Origin: JBQCEE01 sp051960575
GTDB lineage: Bacteria > Actinomycetota > Actinomycetes > Mycobacteriales > Jatrophihabitantaceae
Direction: 5' to 3'
Length of the DNA stretch: 8,657 bases
Assembly: GCF_051960575.1 (NCBI RefSeq)
Contig: NZ_JBQCEE010000332.1
Span: 1 to 8,657, forward strand
The notes under the pieces were generated by a model. The model did not search any database, was not told the DNA's origin, and saw only the letters and a program-made list of their open reading frames with translations. Made by a program: the position numbers and the translations under genes. Below are positions 1 to 6,288 of this stretch, one piece after another (positions within the stretch are counted from its first letter, which is position 1; the number at the start of each line of letters is the position of its first letter).

Positions 1-23
1 GCTCGGAGCGGTGGCAAGAGGGT

Positions 24-57
24 GGGGTCGGCCGCCGCAGCGGCGGCGACCGACCCC
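24..57 (-). terminator. GC-rich hairpin downstream of xylF, probable terminator
   Basis: An 8-bp outer stem (GGGGTCGG at 24-31 pairing with CCGACCCC at 50-57) encloses a 5-bp inner stem (32-36 with 42-46) around a 5-nt loop, with a 3-nt bulge at 47-49. It lies about 90 nt past the xylF stop in the direction of transcription. There is no U-run after it, which is common for actinobacterial terminators. It could end the xylF transcript, or protect the xylF 3' end if ABC ATPase and permease genes continue to the left outside the window. The flanking bases 1-23 hold no recognisable gene. Confidence 0.55.
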
Positions 58-130
58 GGTGTGACCGGAGGTCACGGTCAAGCGGTGTGACCGGAGGTCA
101 CGGTCAAGCGGTGTGACCAGTGGTCACGGG
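57..130. repeat. Three tandem palindromic repeats, 26-bp period, downstream of xylF
   Basis: Two exact 26-bp copies (57-82 and 83-108) are followed by a partial, diverged third copy (109-130). Each carries the inverted repeat GTGACC-N3-GGTCAC: spacer GGA at 61-75 and 87-101, and AGT at 113-127. In the third copy the arms extend to 7 bp. The block begins 17 bp past the xylF stop codon and abuts the hairpin at 24-57. As RNA each unit can fold into a 6-bp stem with a tight loop, and arms of neighbouring units can also pair. Possible roles are 3'-end stabilisation of xylF mRNA, part of a composite terminator, or a multi-site operator for a gene further left. The sequence does not decide between them. 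Confidence 0.85.
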
Positions 131-146
131 TGGTGCTTCGGCGTCG

Positions 147-1328
147 TTACTTGACGCCGAACTTCGTGCACAGCGAGGCGTACTGGCCGGTGCAGACCGA
201 GGCCTTCGGCGTGTAGCCGTCGTTGATCGGCTGGGCGACGTTCGCCTGGGTGATGGCGACCGGCGTGGCCAGGATCGAGGGGACCTCGTTGCCCGTGGTC
301 GGGTCCTTCACGGTGCCGTTGGTCTCGGGCGTCGCGCCGGTGACCAGCTGCGCCACCGCCTTCATGGCCGGGAAGGCCTCGAGGGCGGACGGCTTGTAGA
401 TCGTGAAGCACTGCGAGCCGGACATGATGTTCTGCAGACCACCGGCGGTCGCGTCCTGACCGCTGACGGCCACCTTGCCGACCAGGTTCTGCGACTTCAG
501 GTCGGTGATGACGGCCTGCGCCATCGTGTCGTTGGCGACCATGACGGCCTTGATGCCCGGGTTGTCACCCAGCATCTTGTTGAAGACCTTGCCCGCGGTC
601 GGGCCGTCCCAGTTGCCGGTCTGCTTGGCGACACGCGTCCAGCCCGGGGTGCTGCCCAGGACCTTGTCGTAGCCCTGCGCGAACAGCAGCGCGTTGTTGT
701 CGGTCGGCGCACCGTCGATGTCGACATACTTGACCGACGACTGGCCCTTGACCTGCGGGCACTGGGTGAGGGCCGTGCCCTGCACCTCGCCGACCTTGAC
801 GTTGTCGAACGAGACGTAGACCGCCGCGCCGCCGCCCGGGGTGAGCCGGTCGTAGTCGACCGGGATGACGCCGGCCTTGGCCGCGTTCTTCTCGATCGCC
901 GCGCCGGACGCCTGGTCGAGGTTGACGACGACGAGCGCCTTGACGCCGTCGCCCTCCATCTGCTGGGCGATCGAGGTCATCGTCTTCGGGTCGCCGTTGG
1001 CGTTCTTGATGTCGCAGGTGAGGTTGTACTGCTTGCAGGCGGCCGCGAGCGCGGTCGGGTCTGCGGTGACCCACCGCGGCGACGACGTGGTGTCCGGCAG
1101 GAGGATGCCGACCTTGGTGCCCTTGCCGTCGACGTTGCCGCCTGAGGCGGGCGCGGAGGAGGCGGGTGTCGAGGCGGGCGTGGACGCCGGCGTCGAGGCC
1201 GGGGTCGATGCGGCGGGCGTGGACGCAGTGTTCGAGCTGCCCGTGTTGTTGCTGCCACTCGAGCTGCACGCGGTGAGCGCGATGAGCGCGCTCCCGACGG
1301 CAGCGATCGTGACGGTCGTCTTGCGCAT
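147..1328 (-). CDS. xylF: D-xylose ABC transporter substrate-binding lipoprotein
   Basis: A 393-residue extracytoplasmic sugar-binding protein, membrane-anchored, that should deliver D-xylose to an ABC permease. A lipoprotein signal peptide covers residues 1-20 (MRK, a hydrophobic core, then lipobox LTAC with Cys21). A Ser/Thr/Pro/Ala linker (about 22-64, with STPA repeats) leads into a periplasmic-binding-protein fold of the XylF/ChvE type. XylF-like landmarks are YDRL (159-162), SFDN (173-176), GAPTDNNA (206-213), AND (265-267), SGQDA (289-293) and YKP shortly after. The ATG at 1328 is chosen over the upstream GTG at 1454 because it starts a canonical signal peptide and has an AAAGG sequence about 10 nt upstream. 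It is downstream of xylB with a 130-bp gap that holds a candidate operator, so it may have its own promoter. No xylG or xylH follows inside the window. The sugar specificity is inferred from family resemblance plus xylAB next door. Confidence 0.93.
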   Translation of the reverse strand: MRKTTVTIAAVGSALIALTACSSSGSNNTGSSNTASTPAASTPASTPASTPASTPASSAPASGGNVDGKGTKVGILLPDTTSSPRWVTADPTALAAACKQYNLTCDIKNANGDPKTMTSIAQQMEGDGVKALVVVNLDQASGAAIEKNAAKAGVIPVDYDRLTPGGGAAVYVSFDNVKVGEVQGTALTQCPQVKGQSSVKYVDIDGAPTDNNALLFAQGYDKVLGSTPGWTRVAKQTGNWDGPTAGKVFNKMLGDNPGIKAVMVANDTMAQAVITDLKSQNLVGKVAVSGQDATAGGLQNIMSGSQCFTIYKPSALEAFPAMKAVAQLVTGATPETNGTVKDPTTGNEVPSILATPVAITQANVAQPINDGYTPKASVCTGQYASLCTKFGVK

Positions 1329-1407
1329 GCGCAGATCGCCTTTCCCCGGTTCGTTGAGCGCTGCCCTACCCCTGCGGTCGAACAATCGCCCATCTGAATG
1401 TTGCGTG

Positions 1408-1423
1408 CGCGAACATATCGCGT
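1408..1423 (-). promoter_or_regulatory. Candidate xylose-regulator operator upstream of xylF
   Basis: The plus-strand sequence CGCGAACATATCGCGT contains a perfect inverted repeat, CGCGA-N5-TCGCG (1408-1422). It matches 14 of 16 positions of the element at 4115-4130 upstream of xylA, in the same orientation. It sits in the 130-bp gap between xylB and xylF, about 80 bp before the xylF start. A ROK- or LacI-type xylose repressor would be the natural ligand, but none is encoded here. On the minus strand the element reads TATGTTCGCG. No convincing -35/-10 pair could be assigned around it. The rest of the 1329-1458 gap shows no gene. Confidence 0.6.
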
Positions 1424-1458
1424 GGTGAGGTCTAGGACACATCACCGATACCAACCCG

Positions 1459-2886
1459 TTACCTAGATTTGTTCAAGTCCCGCGCGATGACGTGGTCGGT
1501 AGCCGTCCGGTAACGCTTGCGGAGGTCGCCGTACAGGTGCTGATCAGTCGGATCGAACGTCTCGCCGGACGAATGTCCCTTCCAATCGGGAGCTTCGTCC
1601 CCGCCGGCCAGCGCCCACGCCGCCTGGCGTGCCGCCCCGTCGGCGACGTACTCACCCGGCGGGGGCACGAACACCGGCAGCCCGAGGACACTCGGGGCGA
1701 TCCGCTGCACCGCCGCCGACCGCGCACCGCCCCCGACCAGCACCGCCCGCTCGACCGGCACCCCGCAGCGGCGCAGCGCCGCGAGCCCGTCGGCGAGCCC
1801 CGACAACAAACCCTCGACCGCCGCCCGAGCCACCGTGGCGGGCGTCAGGTTGTCGGTGCGCACCCCGTGCAGCGCTCCAGTCGCGTCCGGACGATTGGGT
1901 GTGCGCTCGCCGTCGAGGTAGGGCACGAGCACGAGTCCGTCCGCGCCGGCCGGCGCGGACAGGGCCAGATCGGACAAATCCTCGAGACCGACGCCGAGCA
2001 GTCGCGCGGTGACGTCGAGGACGCGCGCCGCGTTCAGCGTGCAGACGAGCGGCAGGAAGCGTCCGGTGGCGTCGGCGAACCCGGCGACGTCGCCGGTGGC
2101 GTCGCCGGTGGGCGTCTCGCTCACCGCGCACAGCACGCCGGAGGTGCCGATCGAGAAGACGACGTCGCCCGGGACGGCGCCGAGCCCGAGTGCCGCGCCG
2201 GCGTTGTCGCCGGTGCCCGCGCCGATCAGCGCGCCGCCGGCGGTGCGGCCGATGGTGGCGGCCGGCGCGGCGACCGTCGGCACGACGGGCGAGCGACCGA
2301 AGGCCAGCTCGAGCAGATCGGTGCGGTAGCGCCCCTCGGCGGGCGACCAGTACAGCGTGCCGCTGGCGTCACTGCGGTCGGTCGCGAGGGCGCCGAGGCC
2401 GTCGGCGCCGCCGAGGCGCCAGCTCAGCCAGTCGTGGGGGAGGCAGACCGCCGCCGTGCGCGCCGCGTTGTCCGGTTCGGACCGGGCGAGCCAGCGCAGC
2501 TTGGTGACGGTGAACGACGCGACCGGCACGGAGCCGGTGGCGTCCGCCCAGGCCTGCGCGCCGCCCGCCAGTTCGGCGATGAGGTCGAGGGCGTCGGGCG
2601 CCGAGCGCAGGTCGTTCCAGAGGAGGGCGTCGCGCACCACCTCGCCCCGCTCGTCCAGGCACACCATGCCGTGCTGCTGGCCGGCGACGGCGATCGCGGC
2701 GACGTCGTCGAGACCGCCGGCCGCGGCGGCCGCCTCGTGGAACGCGGCCTCCCAGGCCGCCGGGGCGACGCTCGTGCCCGGCGGGTGCGGCGCCGAGCCG
2801 TGCCGCACGAGCTCACCGGTGTCGGCGTCGCGCACGACGACCTTGCACGACTGCGTCGACGAGTCGACGCCCGCGACCAACGGCAT
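1459..2886 (-). CDS. xylB: Xylulokinase (FGGY family)
   Basis: A 475-residue cytoplasmic kinase that phosphorylates D-xylulose to D-xylulose 5-phosphate with ATP. Its length is close to the usual 480-500. The N-terminal phosphate-binding segment is GVDSSTQSCKVVV (6-18). The substrate-contact region is GQQHGM (69-74), followed by LLWNDLRS. GTGDNA (224-229) carries the expected catalytic base Asp227 and is followed by the FSIGTSG phosphate loop (244-250). The adenosine-binding motif is GGGARS (385-390). The open frame runs on upstream inside xylA, but the ATG at 2886 (MPLVAGVDSST) is the family's normal start. It lies 2 bp past the xylA TGA and has no clear ribosome binding site of its own, which suggests translational coupling to xylA. 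It is read in one operon with xylA. Confidence 0.95.
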   Translation of the reverse strand: MPLVAGVDSSTQSCKVVVRDADTGELVRHGSAPHPPGTSVAPAAWEAAFHEAAAAAGGLDDVAAIAVAGQQHGMVCLDERGEVVRDALLWNDLRSAPDALDLIAELAGGAQAWADATGSVPVASFTVTKLRWLARSEPDNAARTAAVCLPHDWLSWRLGGADGLGALATDRSDASGTLYWSPAEGRYRTDLLELAFGRSPVVPTVAAPAATIGRTAGGALIGAGTGDNAGAALGLGAVPGDVVFSIGTSGVLCAVSETPTGDATGDVAGFADATGRFLPLVCTLNAARVLDVTARLLGVGLEDLSDLALSAPAGADGLVLVPYLDGERTPNRPDATGALHGVRTDNLTPATVARAAVEGLLSGLADGLAALRRCGVPVERAVLVGGGARSAAVQRIAPSVLGLPVFVPPPGEYVADGAARQAAWALAGGDEAPDWKGHSSGETFDPTDQHLYGDLRKRYRTATDHVIARDLNKSR

Positions 2887-2888
2887 CG

Positions 2889-4076
2889 TCAGCGAGCGCC
2901 GAGCAGGTGGTCGACGGCGAGCTGGTTCAGCCGCACGAACCCGAACCCGCGGCGGCCGGCGGCGTCGGGGTCGAAGTCCTCGTACGCGCCGGTGTCCTTG
3001 CGCAGGTCGGCCAGGGTCTCGCCCGGGGCCAGCGTCGGCTCCGCGAGCGTGGGCACGCCCGACTCGGCGAGCGCGGCCTGCACCTCCGGGTCGGCCCGGT
3101 AGGCGTCGGCGCGCTCCTTGAGCAGCAGGTACATCCGCATACACGCCTTCGCCGACTCCCAGACGCCGCCGATGTCCTCGGTGCGCGAGGGCTTGTAATC
3201 GAAGTGCCGGGGGCCGGCGTACGCCGGCCCGCCGCCGGGCGCGCCGTGCTCGAGCAGGTCGACCAGGAAGAAGGCGTTGAGCAGGTCGCCGTGGCCGAAG
3301 ACGAGATCCTGGTCGAACTTGATGCCGCGCTGGCCGTTGAGGTCGATGTGGAACAGCTTGCCCGCCCACAGTGCCTGCGCGATGCCGGCGGCGAAGTTCA
3401 GCCCGGCCATCTGCTCGTGCCCGACCTCGGGGTTCACGCCCACGATGTCGCCGTGCTCGAGCTCGGCGATGAAGGCGAGGGCATGCCCCACCGTCGGCAG
3501 CAGGATGTCGCCGCGCGGCTCGTTCGGCTTCGGCTCGATCGCGAAGCGGATGCCGTAGCCCTGCTCCTTGACGTAGCCGGCGAGCGCGTCGATGCCCTCG
3601 CGGTAGCGGTCGAGCGCGGCCTGGATGTCCTTCGCGCCGTCGTACTCGGCGCCCTCGCGGCCGCCCCAGAAGACGTAGGTCTTCGCCCCCAGTTCCGCCG
3701 CGAGGTCGAGGTTGCGCATGACCTTGCGCAGGGCGAACCGGCGCACCGAACGGTCGTTGCTGGTGAACCCGCCGTCCTTGAACACGGGGTGGGTGAAGAG
3801 GTTCGTCGTCATCATCGGCACGGTCAGCCCGGTCTCGGCCAGAGCGTCCTTGAACCGGCTGATGTGCTTCTCGCGGTCGCTGTCGGACGAGCCGAACGGG
3901 ATCAGGTCGTCGTCGTGGAAGGTGACGCCGGCGGCGCCGAGCTCCGCGAGGCGGTGCACCGACTCGACCGGGTCGAGCGCCTCGCGCGTGGCGTCGCCGA
4001 AGGGGTCACGCGCCGTCCAGCCGACGGTCCAGAGCCCGAAGGTGAACCGGTCTGCCTTGGTCGGGGTGGGTGCCAC
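2889..4076 (-). CDS. xylA: D-xylose isomerase
   Basis: A 395-residue metal-dependent TIM-barrel enzyme that interconverts D-xylose and D-xylulose (also D-glucose and D-fructose); cytoplasmic, normally a tetramer. Active-site residues match the Streptomyces enzyme numbering almost one for one: Trp16, His54 and Asp57 (FHDDD), Phe94, Trp137, Glu181 and Lys183 (the EPKP signature), Glu217, His220, Asp245, Asp255 and Asp257. The last metal ligand is Asp293 rather than 287 because of a six-residue Gly/Pro insertion around 280-285, just before GPRHFDYKP. The C-terminus LNQLAVDHLLGAR is typical of actinobacterial enzymes. The GTG start at 4076 is supported by GGAGG with a 6-nt spacer. It is first in the operon with xylB. 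Its upstream region carries an operator-like element shared with xylF. Confidence 0.98.
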   Translation of the reverse strand: MAPTPTKADRFTFGLWTVGWTARDPFGDATREALDPVESVHRLAELGAAGVTFHDDDLIPFGSSDSDREKHISRFKDALAETGLTVPMMTTNLFTHPVFKDGGFTSNDRSVRRFALRKVMRNLDLAAELGAKTYVFWGGREGAEYDGAKDIQAALDRYREGIDALAGYVKEQGYGIRFAIEPKPNEPRGDILLPTVGHALAFIAELEHGDIVGVNPEVGHEQMAGLNFAAGIAQALWAGKLFHIDLNGQRGIKFDQDLVFGHGDLLNAFFLVDLLEHGAPGGGPAYAGPRHFDYKPSRTEDIGGVWESAKACMRMYLLLKERADAYRADPEVQAALAESGVPTLAEPTLAPGETLADLRKDTGAYEDFDPDAAGRRGFGFVRLNQLAVDHLLGAR

Positions 4077-4082
4077 GGGGAG

Positions 4083-4087
4083 CCTCC
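4083..4087 (-). promoter_or_regulatory. Ribosome binding site of xylA
   Basis: GGAGG on the minus strand, 6 nt before the GTG at 4076. It is the best Shine-Dalgarno match in the xyl block and decides the non-ATG start. Confidence 0.85.
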
Positions 4088-4103
4088 GCGAGTGGTGCCG
4101 TGA

Positions 4104-4134
4104 TTTGTAGACCCCGCGAACATATTCCGTTCAC
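4104..4134 (-). promoter_or_regulatory. Candidate xylA promoter with embedded operator
   Basis: The element CGCGAACATATTCCGT (plus strand, 4115-4130) matches 14 of 16 positions of the one before xylF (1408-1423), including an identical 11-mer. Here the inverted symmetry is GAAC (4118-4121) with GTTC (4129-4132). On the minus strand a -35-like GTGAAC (4134-4129) and a -10-like TACAAA (4109-4104) flank it with a 19-nt spacer, so a bound repressor would sit between the two promoter boxes. The shared element is seen directly. The -35/-10 assignment is tentative because the spacing is long and both hexamers are imperfect. This is the only intergenic DNA (4077-4158) before xylA. Confidence 0.5.
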
Positions 4135-4158
4135 GCGCCCGACACAAGACGCGGCGTG

Positions 4159-4623
4159 TCAGTACTCGTCCTTGATCACGAAGAACGAACCGCGGATGGT
4201 GCCCGCGAGCTTCGACTTCTGCCGGGCGAACTTGAAGCGGTCGGCGAGTTCGGCCGGGACCTCCATGCCGTCGCAGAGCTTGAAGCCGACGGCGCGCTTG
4301 CCCGCGTCCGCGGACGTGTACATGACGTTGATCGACAGTCCCGACTCGTAGAACACGTACGCCATCCGGATGCCGTCGACCTCGAACGAGCTCACCTCGA
4401 GCGGTCGCGACGCGATCGCGAGGTCGCGCTCGGCCTTGAGGATGTGGTGGATCCAGTCGAGTGTCGCCGGGTCGTCCTCGGCCGGCACGGTCGTGAAGGT
4501 GTGGTCGTACTTGTTCTTGTAGTAGCGGGCCTCGTTCGCGCGCAGCCCGGCGAGCGCCTCGGCGTGGGGGGACGATTCCAGACCGACGGTGCTCACCGTG
4601 ACGAAGTCGACGACGTAGGACAT
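4159..4623 (-). CDS. Protein of unknown function, 154 residues
   Basis: I do not recognise this family. The protein is soluble-looking, with no signal peptide or membrane segment. It is richer in Lys, Tyr and Asp than its neighbours (for example NEARYYKNKYDH, residues 30-41). A helical-looking stretch (about 54-75) is followed by alternating hydrophobic strands (about 78-102), and the C-terminus FFVIKDEY is strongly patterned. The ATG at 4623 (MSYVVDFVTVS) is preferred to an in-frame upstream start at 4701 because AGGAGG (4628-4633) lies 4 nt before it and the extra 26 residues are low-complexity Arg/Pro/Gly. GCCCG (4642-4646) and CGGGC (4656-4660) could form a leader hairpin ahead of the ribosome binding site. 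The gene is 82 bp upstream of xylA on the same strand and 90 bp downstream of the ASCH gene. It could be transcribed into the xyl operon, but xylA seems to have its own control region. Confidence 0.85.
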   Translation of the reverse strand: MSYVVDFVTVSTVGLESSPHAEALAGLRANEARYYKNKYDHTFTTVPAEDDPATLDWIHHILKAERDLAIASRPLEVSSFEVDGIRMAYVFYESGLSINVMYTSADAGKRAVGFKLCDGMEVPAELADRFKFARQKSKLAGTIRGSFFVIKDEY

Positions 4624-4713
4624 GGTTCCTCCTGCTGGTCGGCCCGACCCCGTGCCGGGCTCACGATGATGACGCGCGGGCGCGCGCGGATGTGACAGCA
4701 TCGCGGCCCCGGC

Positions 4714-4998
4714 TCACACGCGGCGGAACTCGATGCGGTGGACGAGGGTGTCCTCGTCGATCGGCCCGGCGTGCGCGGCCCGTCGGCGCAGGGTCTCGCG
4801 GTCGGGCTCGCCGCTCGCCCGCACGTCCGCGTCGGTGATCGCCGCGAAGGGCAGCAGCTCGACGGCGACCACCTCGATGGTCGCGTCCGCCACGCGGTAG
4901 CGGCCGCCGACCTTCACCTGCGGACGCTGCCAGCGGCGCACCGACACGGTGATCGCGCCCGACGCGACGCCCTCGCGGAGTTCGGGGCTGAACTGCAT
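4714..4998 (-). CDS. Small ASCH-domain protein
   Basis: A 94-residue cytoplasmic protein resembling the ASCH superfamily (PUA-like beta-barrel, proposed to bind RNA or modified nucleotides). It opens MQFSPELREGVASG, then a T-x-S-V-R-R-W strand (17-23), a KVGGRYRV turn (29-36), a hydrophobic strand IEVVAVELL (41-49), and an acidic helix with Arg residues before a final strand HRIEFRRV. It is at the short end for the superfamily. The ATG at 4998 fits the fold start; the longer open frame to 5250 is antisense to the oxidase gene. No Shine-Dalgarno is visible, but TAGCGT lies 7 nt before the ATG, so the mRNA may be leaderless. It is divergent from the alditol oxidase gene across 37 bp. The family call rests on pattern resemblance. 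Confidence 0.75.
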   Translation of the reverse strand: MQFSPELREGVASGAITVSVRRWQRPQVKVGGRYRVADATIEVVAVELLPFAAITDADVRASGEPDRETLRRRAAHAGPIDEDTLVHRIEFRRV

Positions 4999-5005
4999 CG
5001 CCGAC

Positions 5006-5011
5006 ACGCTA
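5006..5011 (-). promoter_or_regulatory. -10-like box for a leaderless ASCH transcript
   Basis: TAGCGT (TANNNT consensus) on the minus strand is followed by exactly 7 nt and then the ATG at 4998. This is the geometry of leaderless actinobacterial promoters, and no ribosome binding site competes. No good -35 box is seen. Confidence 0.5.
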
Positions 5012-5017
5012 CCCGCG

Positions 5018-5029
5018 ATCTTGCAAGAT
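5018..5029. promoter_or_regulatory. Perfect 12-bp palindrome in the divergent ASCH/oxidase promoter gap
   Basis: ATCTTGCAAGAT is a perfect, uninterrupted palindrome inside the 37-bp gap between two divergent genes. It ends 6 nt before the oxidase GTG at 5036 and lies 6 nt upstream of the ASCH -10-like box. Its right half, CAAGAT, could itself act as a -10 for a leaderless oxidase mRNA, with CCGACA (5001-5006) as a weak -35 at 17 nt. A repressor bound here would cover both start regions. It is unrelated in sequence to the xyl element at 1408 and 4115. Confidence 0.55.
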
Positions 5030-5035
5030 GGACGA

Positions 5036-6271
5036 GTGCTGACGAACTGGTCCGGCAACGTGACCTTCTCGACGACGACCCTGCACGAGCCACGGACGGT
5101 GGAGGAGCTGCAGGCGGTGGTCGCCGCGCAGGCGCGGCTGCGCGTGCTGGGCACGGGCCACTCGTTCAGCCGCATCGCCGACAGCGACGCCGCCCTGGTG
5201 AGTGTCCGCGGCATCACCGGGCCTGTCGAGTTCGACGACGACGCGGGCACGGTGGACGTGCCGGCGGGCGCCCGCTACGGCGACATCGTCGAGCAGCTGC
5301 ACGGGCACGGGCGCGCGCTGCACAACCTCGGGTCGCTGCCGCACATCTCGGTGGCGGGCGCGGCCGCGACGGGCACGCACGGGTCGGGGGTCGGCACCCC
5401 CGGTCTCGCGGCGGCGGTGCGCGGCATCGAGCTGGTGCGGGCCGACGGCGAGCTGGTGCACCTGCGCGCCGGCGACGACGACTTCGCCGGCGCGGTGGTC
5501 GGGCTCGGGGCACTCGGCGTGGTCACGCGTCTGACGCTCGCGACGCAGCCGACCTTCGCCATGCGCCAGCAGGTCTGGCTGGACGCGCCGACGACCACCG
5601 TGCTCGAGCAGTTCGACACCGTCATGTCGTCGGGGTACAGCGTCAGCCTCTTCATCGATCCCGGGCCGCACGACGTCATCGGGCGCATCTTCGTGAAGTC
5701 GCTCGCCGACGCCGAGCCGGTCGACGGTGCCGCCTGGGGCGCACGGCCGGCGACGTCGCCCGAGCACCCACTGGCCGGCGAGGACGCGCGGGCGGCGACG
5801 CCGCAGCTCGGCGAGGTGCGTCCGTGGTTCGAGGTGCTGCCGCACTTCCGGCTCAGCTTCACCCCGAGCAGCGGTGACGAGCAGCAGACCGAGTACTTCG
5901 TGGACGCGCGCGACGGGGCGGCCGCGCTCGAGGCCGTGCTCGCGCTCGACCTGGACGACGCGCTGCAGGTGATGGAGATCCGCACGATCCGGCGCGACGA
6001 CCTCTGGCTGAGCATGGCGGGCGGACGTGACTCGTTCGCGCTGCACTTCACCTGGCACAACCGCGACGAGGCCGTCCGCCGTGCCTGCCTCGCGGTCGAG
6101 GAGGTACTGCGGCCGTTCGCGCCGCGCCCGCACTGGGGCAAGGTGTTCTTCCTCGACCGGGACGAGGTGCGCTCGCGCTACGACCGGTTGCCGGCGTTCG
6201 CCGCGTTGGCTGCCCGGTTCGACCCGGACCGCACGTTCGGCAACGACTTCCTCGAGCGGTACGTGTACTGA
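5036..6271 (+). CDS. aldO: Alditol (xylitol) oxidase, covalent-FAD, AldO family
   Basis: A 411-residue flavoenzyme closely resembling Streptomyces AldO (about 418 residues), which oxidises the C1 hydroxyl of xylitol, sorbitol and other alditols to the aldose with O2, releasing H2O2. The N-terminal FAD domain (about 1-175) has GTGHSF with His42 as the expected covalent flavin attachment, and SLPHISVAGAAATGTHGSG (100-118). The substrate domain keeps every active-site residue I know from AldO: Ser100, Glu314 and Arg316 (MEIRT), His337 and Thr339 (HFTW), and Lys369 (HWGKVF). All but the flavin His sit at a constant offset of 6 from AldO numbering. The GTG at 5036 (MLTNWSGNVTF) matches the AldO start; the longer frame from 4949 overlaps the ASCH gene. 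The ribosome binding site is poor, so a leaderless mRNA is possible. No catalase is present nearby. Being next to xylAB suggests a xylitol-to-xylose feed, which is inference. Other sugar-lactone oxidases of the same superfamily are the alternative. Confidence 0.93.
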   Translation: MLTNWSGNVTFSTTTLHEPRTVEELQAVVAAQARLRVLGTGHSFSRIADSDAALVSVRGITGPVEFDDDAGTVDVPAGARYGDIVEQLHGHGRALHNLGSLPHISVAGAAATGTHGSGVGTPGLAAAVRGIELVRADGELVHLRAGDDDFAGAVVGLGALGVVTRLTLATQPTFAMRQQVWLDAPTTTVLEQFDTVMSSGYSVSLFIDPGPHDVIGRIFVKSLADAEPVDGAAWGARPATSPEHPLAGEDARAATPQLGEVRPWFEVLPHFRLSFTPSSGDEQQTEYFVDARDGAAALEAVLALDLDDALQVMEIRTIRRDDLWLSMAGGRDSFALHFTWHNRDEAVRRACLAVEEVLRPFAPRPHWGKVFFLDRDEVRSRYDRLPAFAALAARFDPDRTFGNDFLERYVY

Positions 6272-6272
6272 G

Positions 6273-6288
6273 GTCGACTTCAGTCGAC
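6273..6288. terminator. Small hairpin between convergent genes
   Basis: GTCGAC-TTCA-GTCGAC can form a 6-bp stem with a 4-nt loop. It begins 2 bp after the oxidase stop and overlaps the stop codon of the convergent EthD-like gene. The two genes are only 8 bp apart, so this is the only place a shared bidirectional terminator could sit. It has no U-run and a modest stem. Confidence 0.35.

Noticed and set aside
57..130. CRISPR-like array
   Set aside because: The repeats are directly contiguous with no unique spacers, there are only two and a half copies, and no cas gene is present.
120..1145. Plus-strand 341-codon frame over xylF
   Set aside because: Antisense to xylF, Arg/Leu/Val/Asp-rich, no ribosome binding site or domain.
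2887..3369. N-terminal extension of xylulokinase into xylA
   Set aside because: The extension lies in a shadow frame of xylA and is Arg/Ala-rich; the kinase fold starts at MPLVAGVDSS from 2886.
2907..4103. Long plus-strand frame antisense to xylA (398 codons)
   Set aside because: It mirrors xylA, whose active site is complete. Its Arg/Val/Asp/Gly/Leu-rich composition is typical of antisense frames in GC-rich DNA.
4670..4690. Alternating GC run (possible Z-DNA tract) between the ASCH and unknown genes
   Set aside because: Short and expected by chance at this GC content; no functional support.
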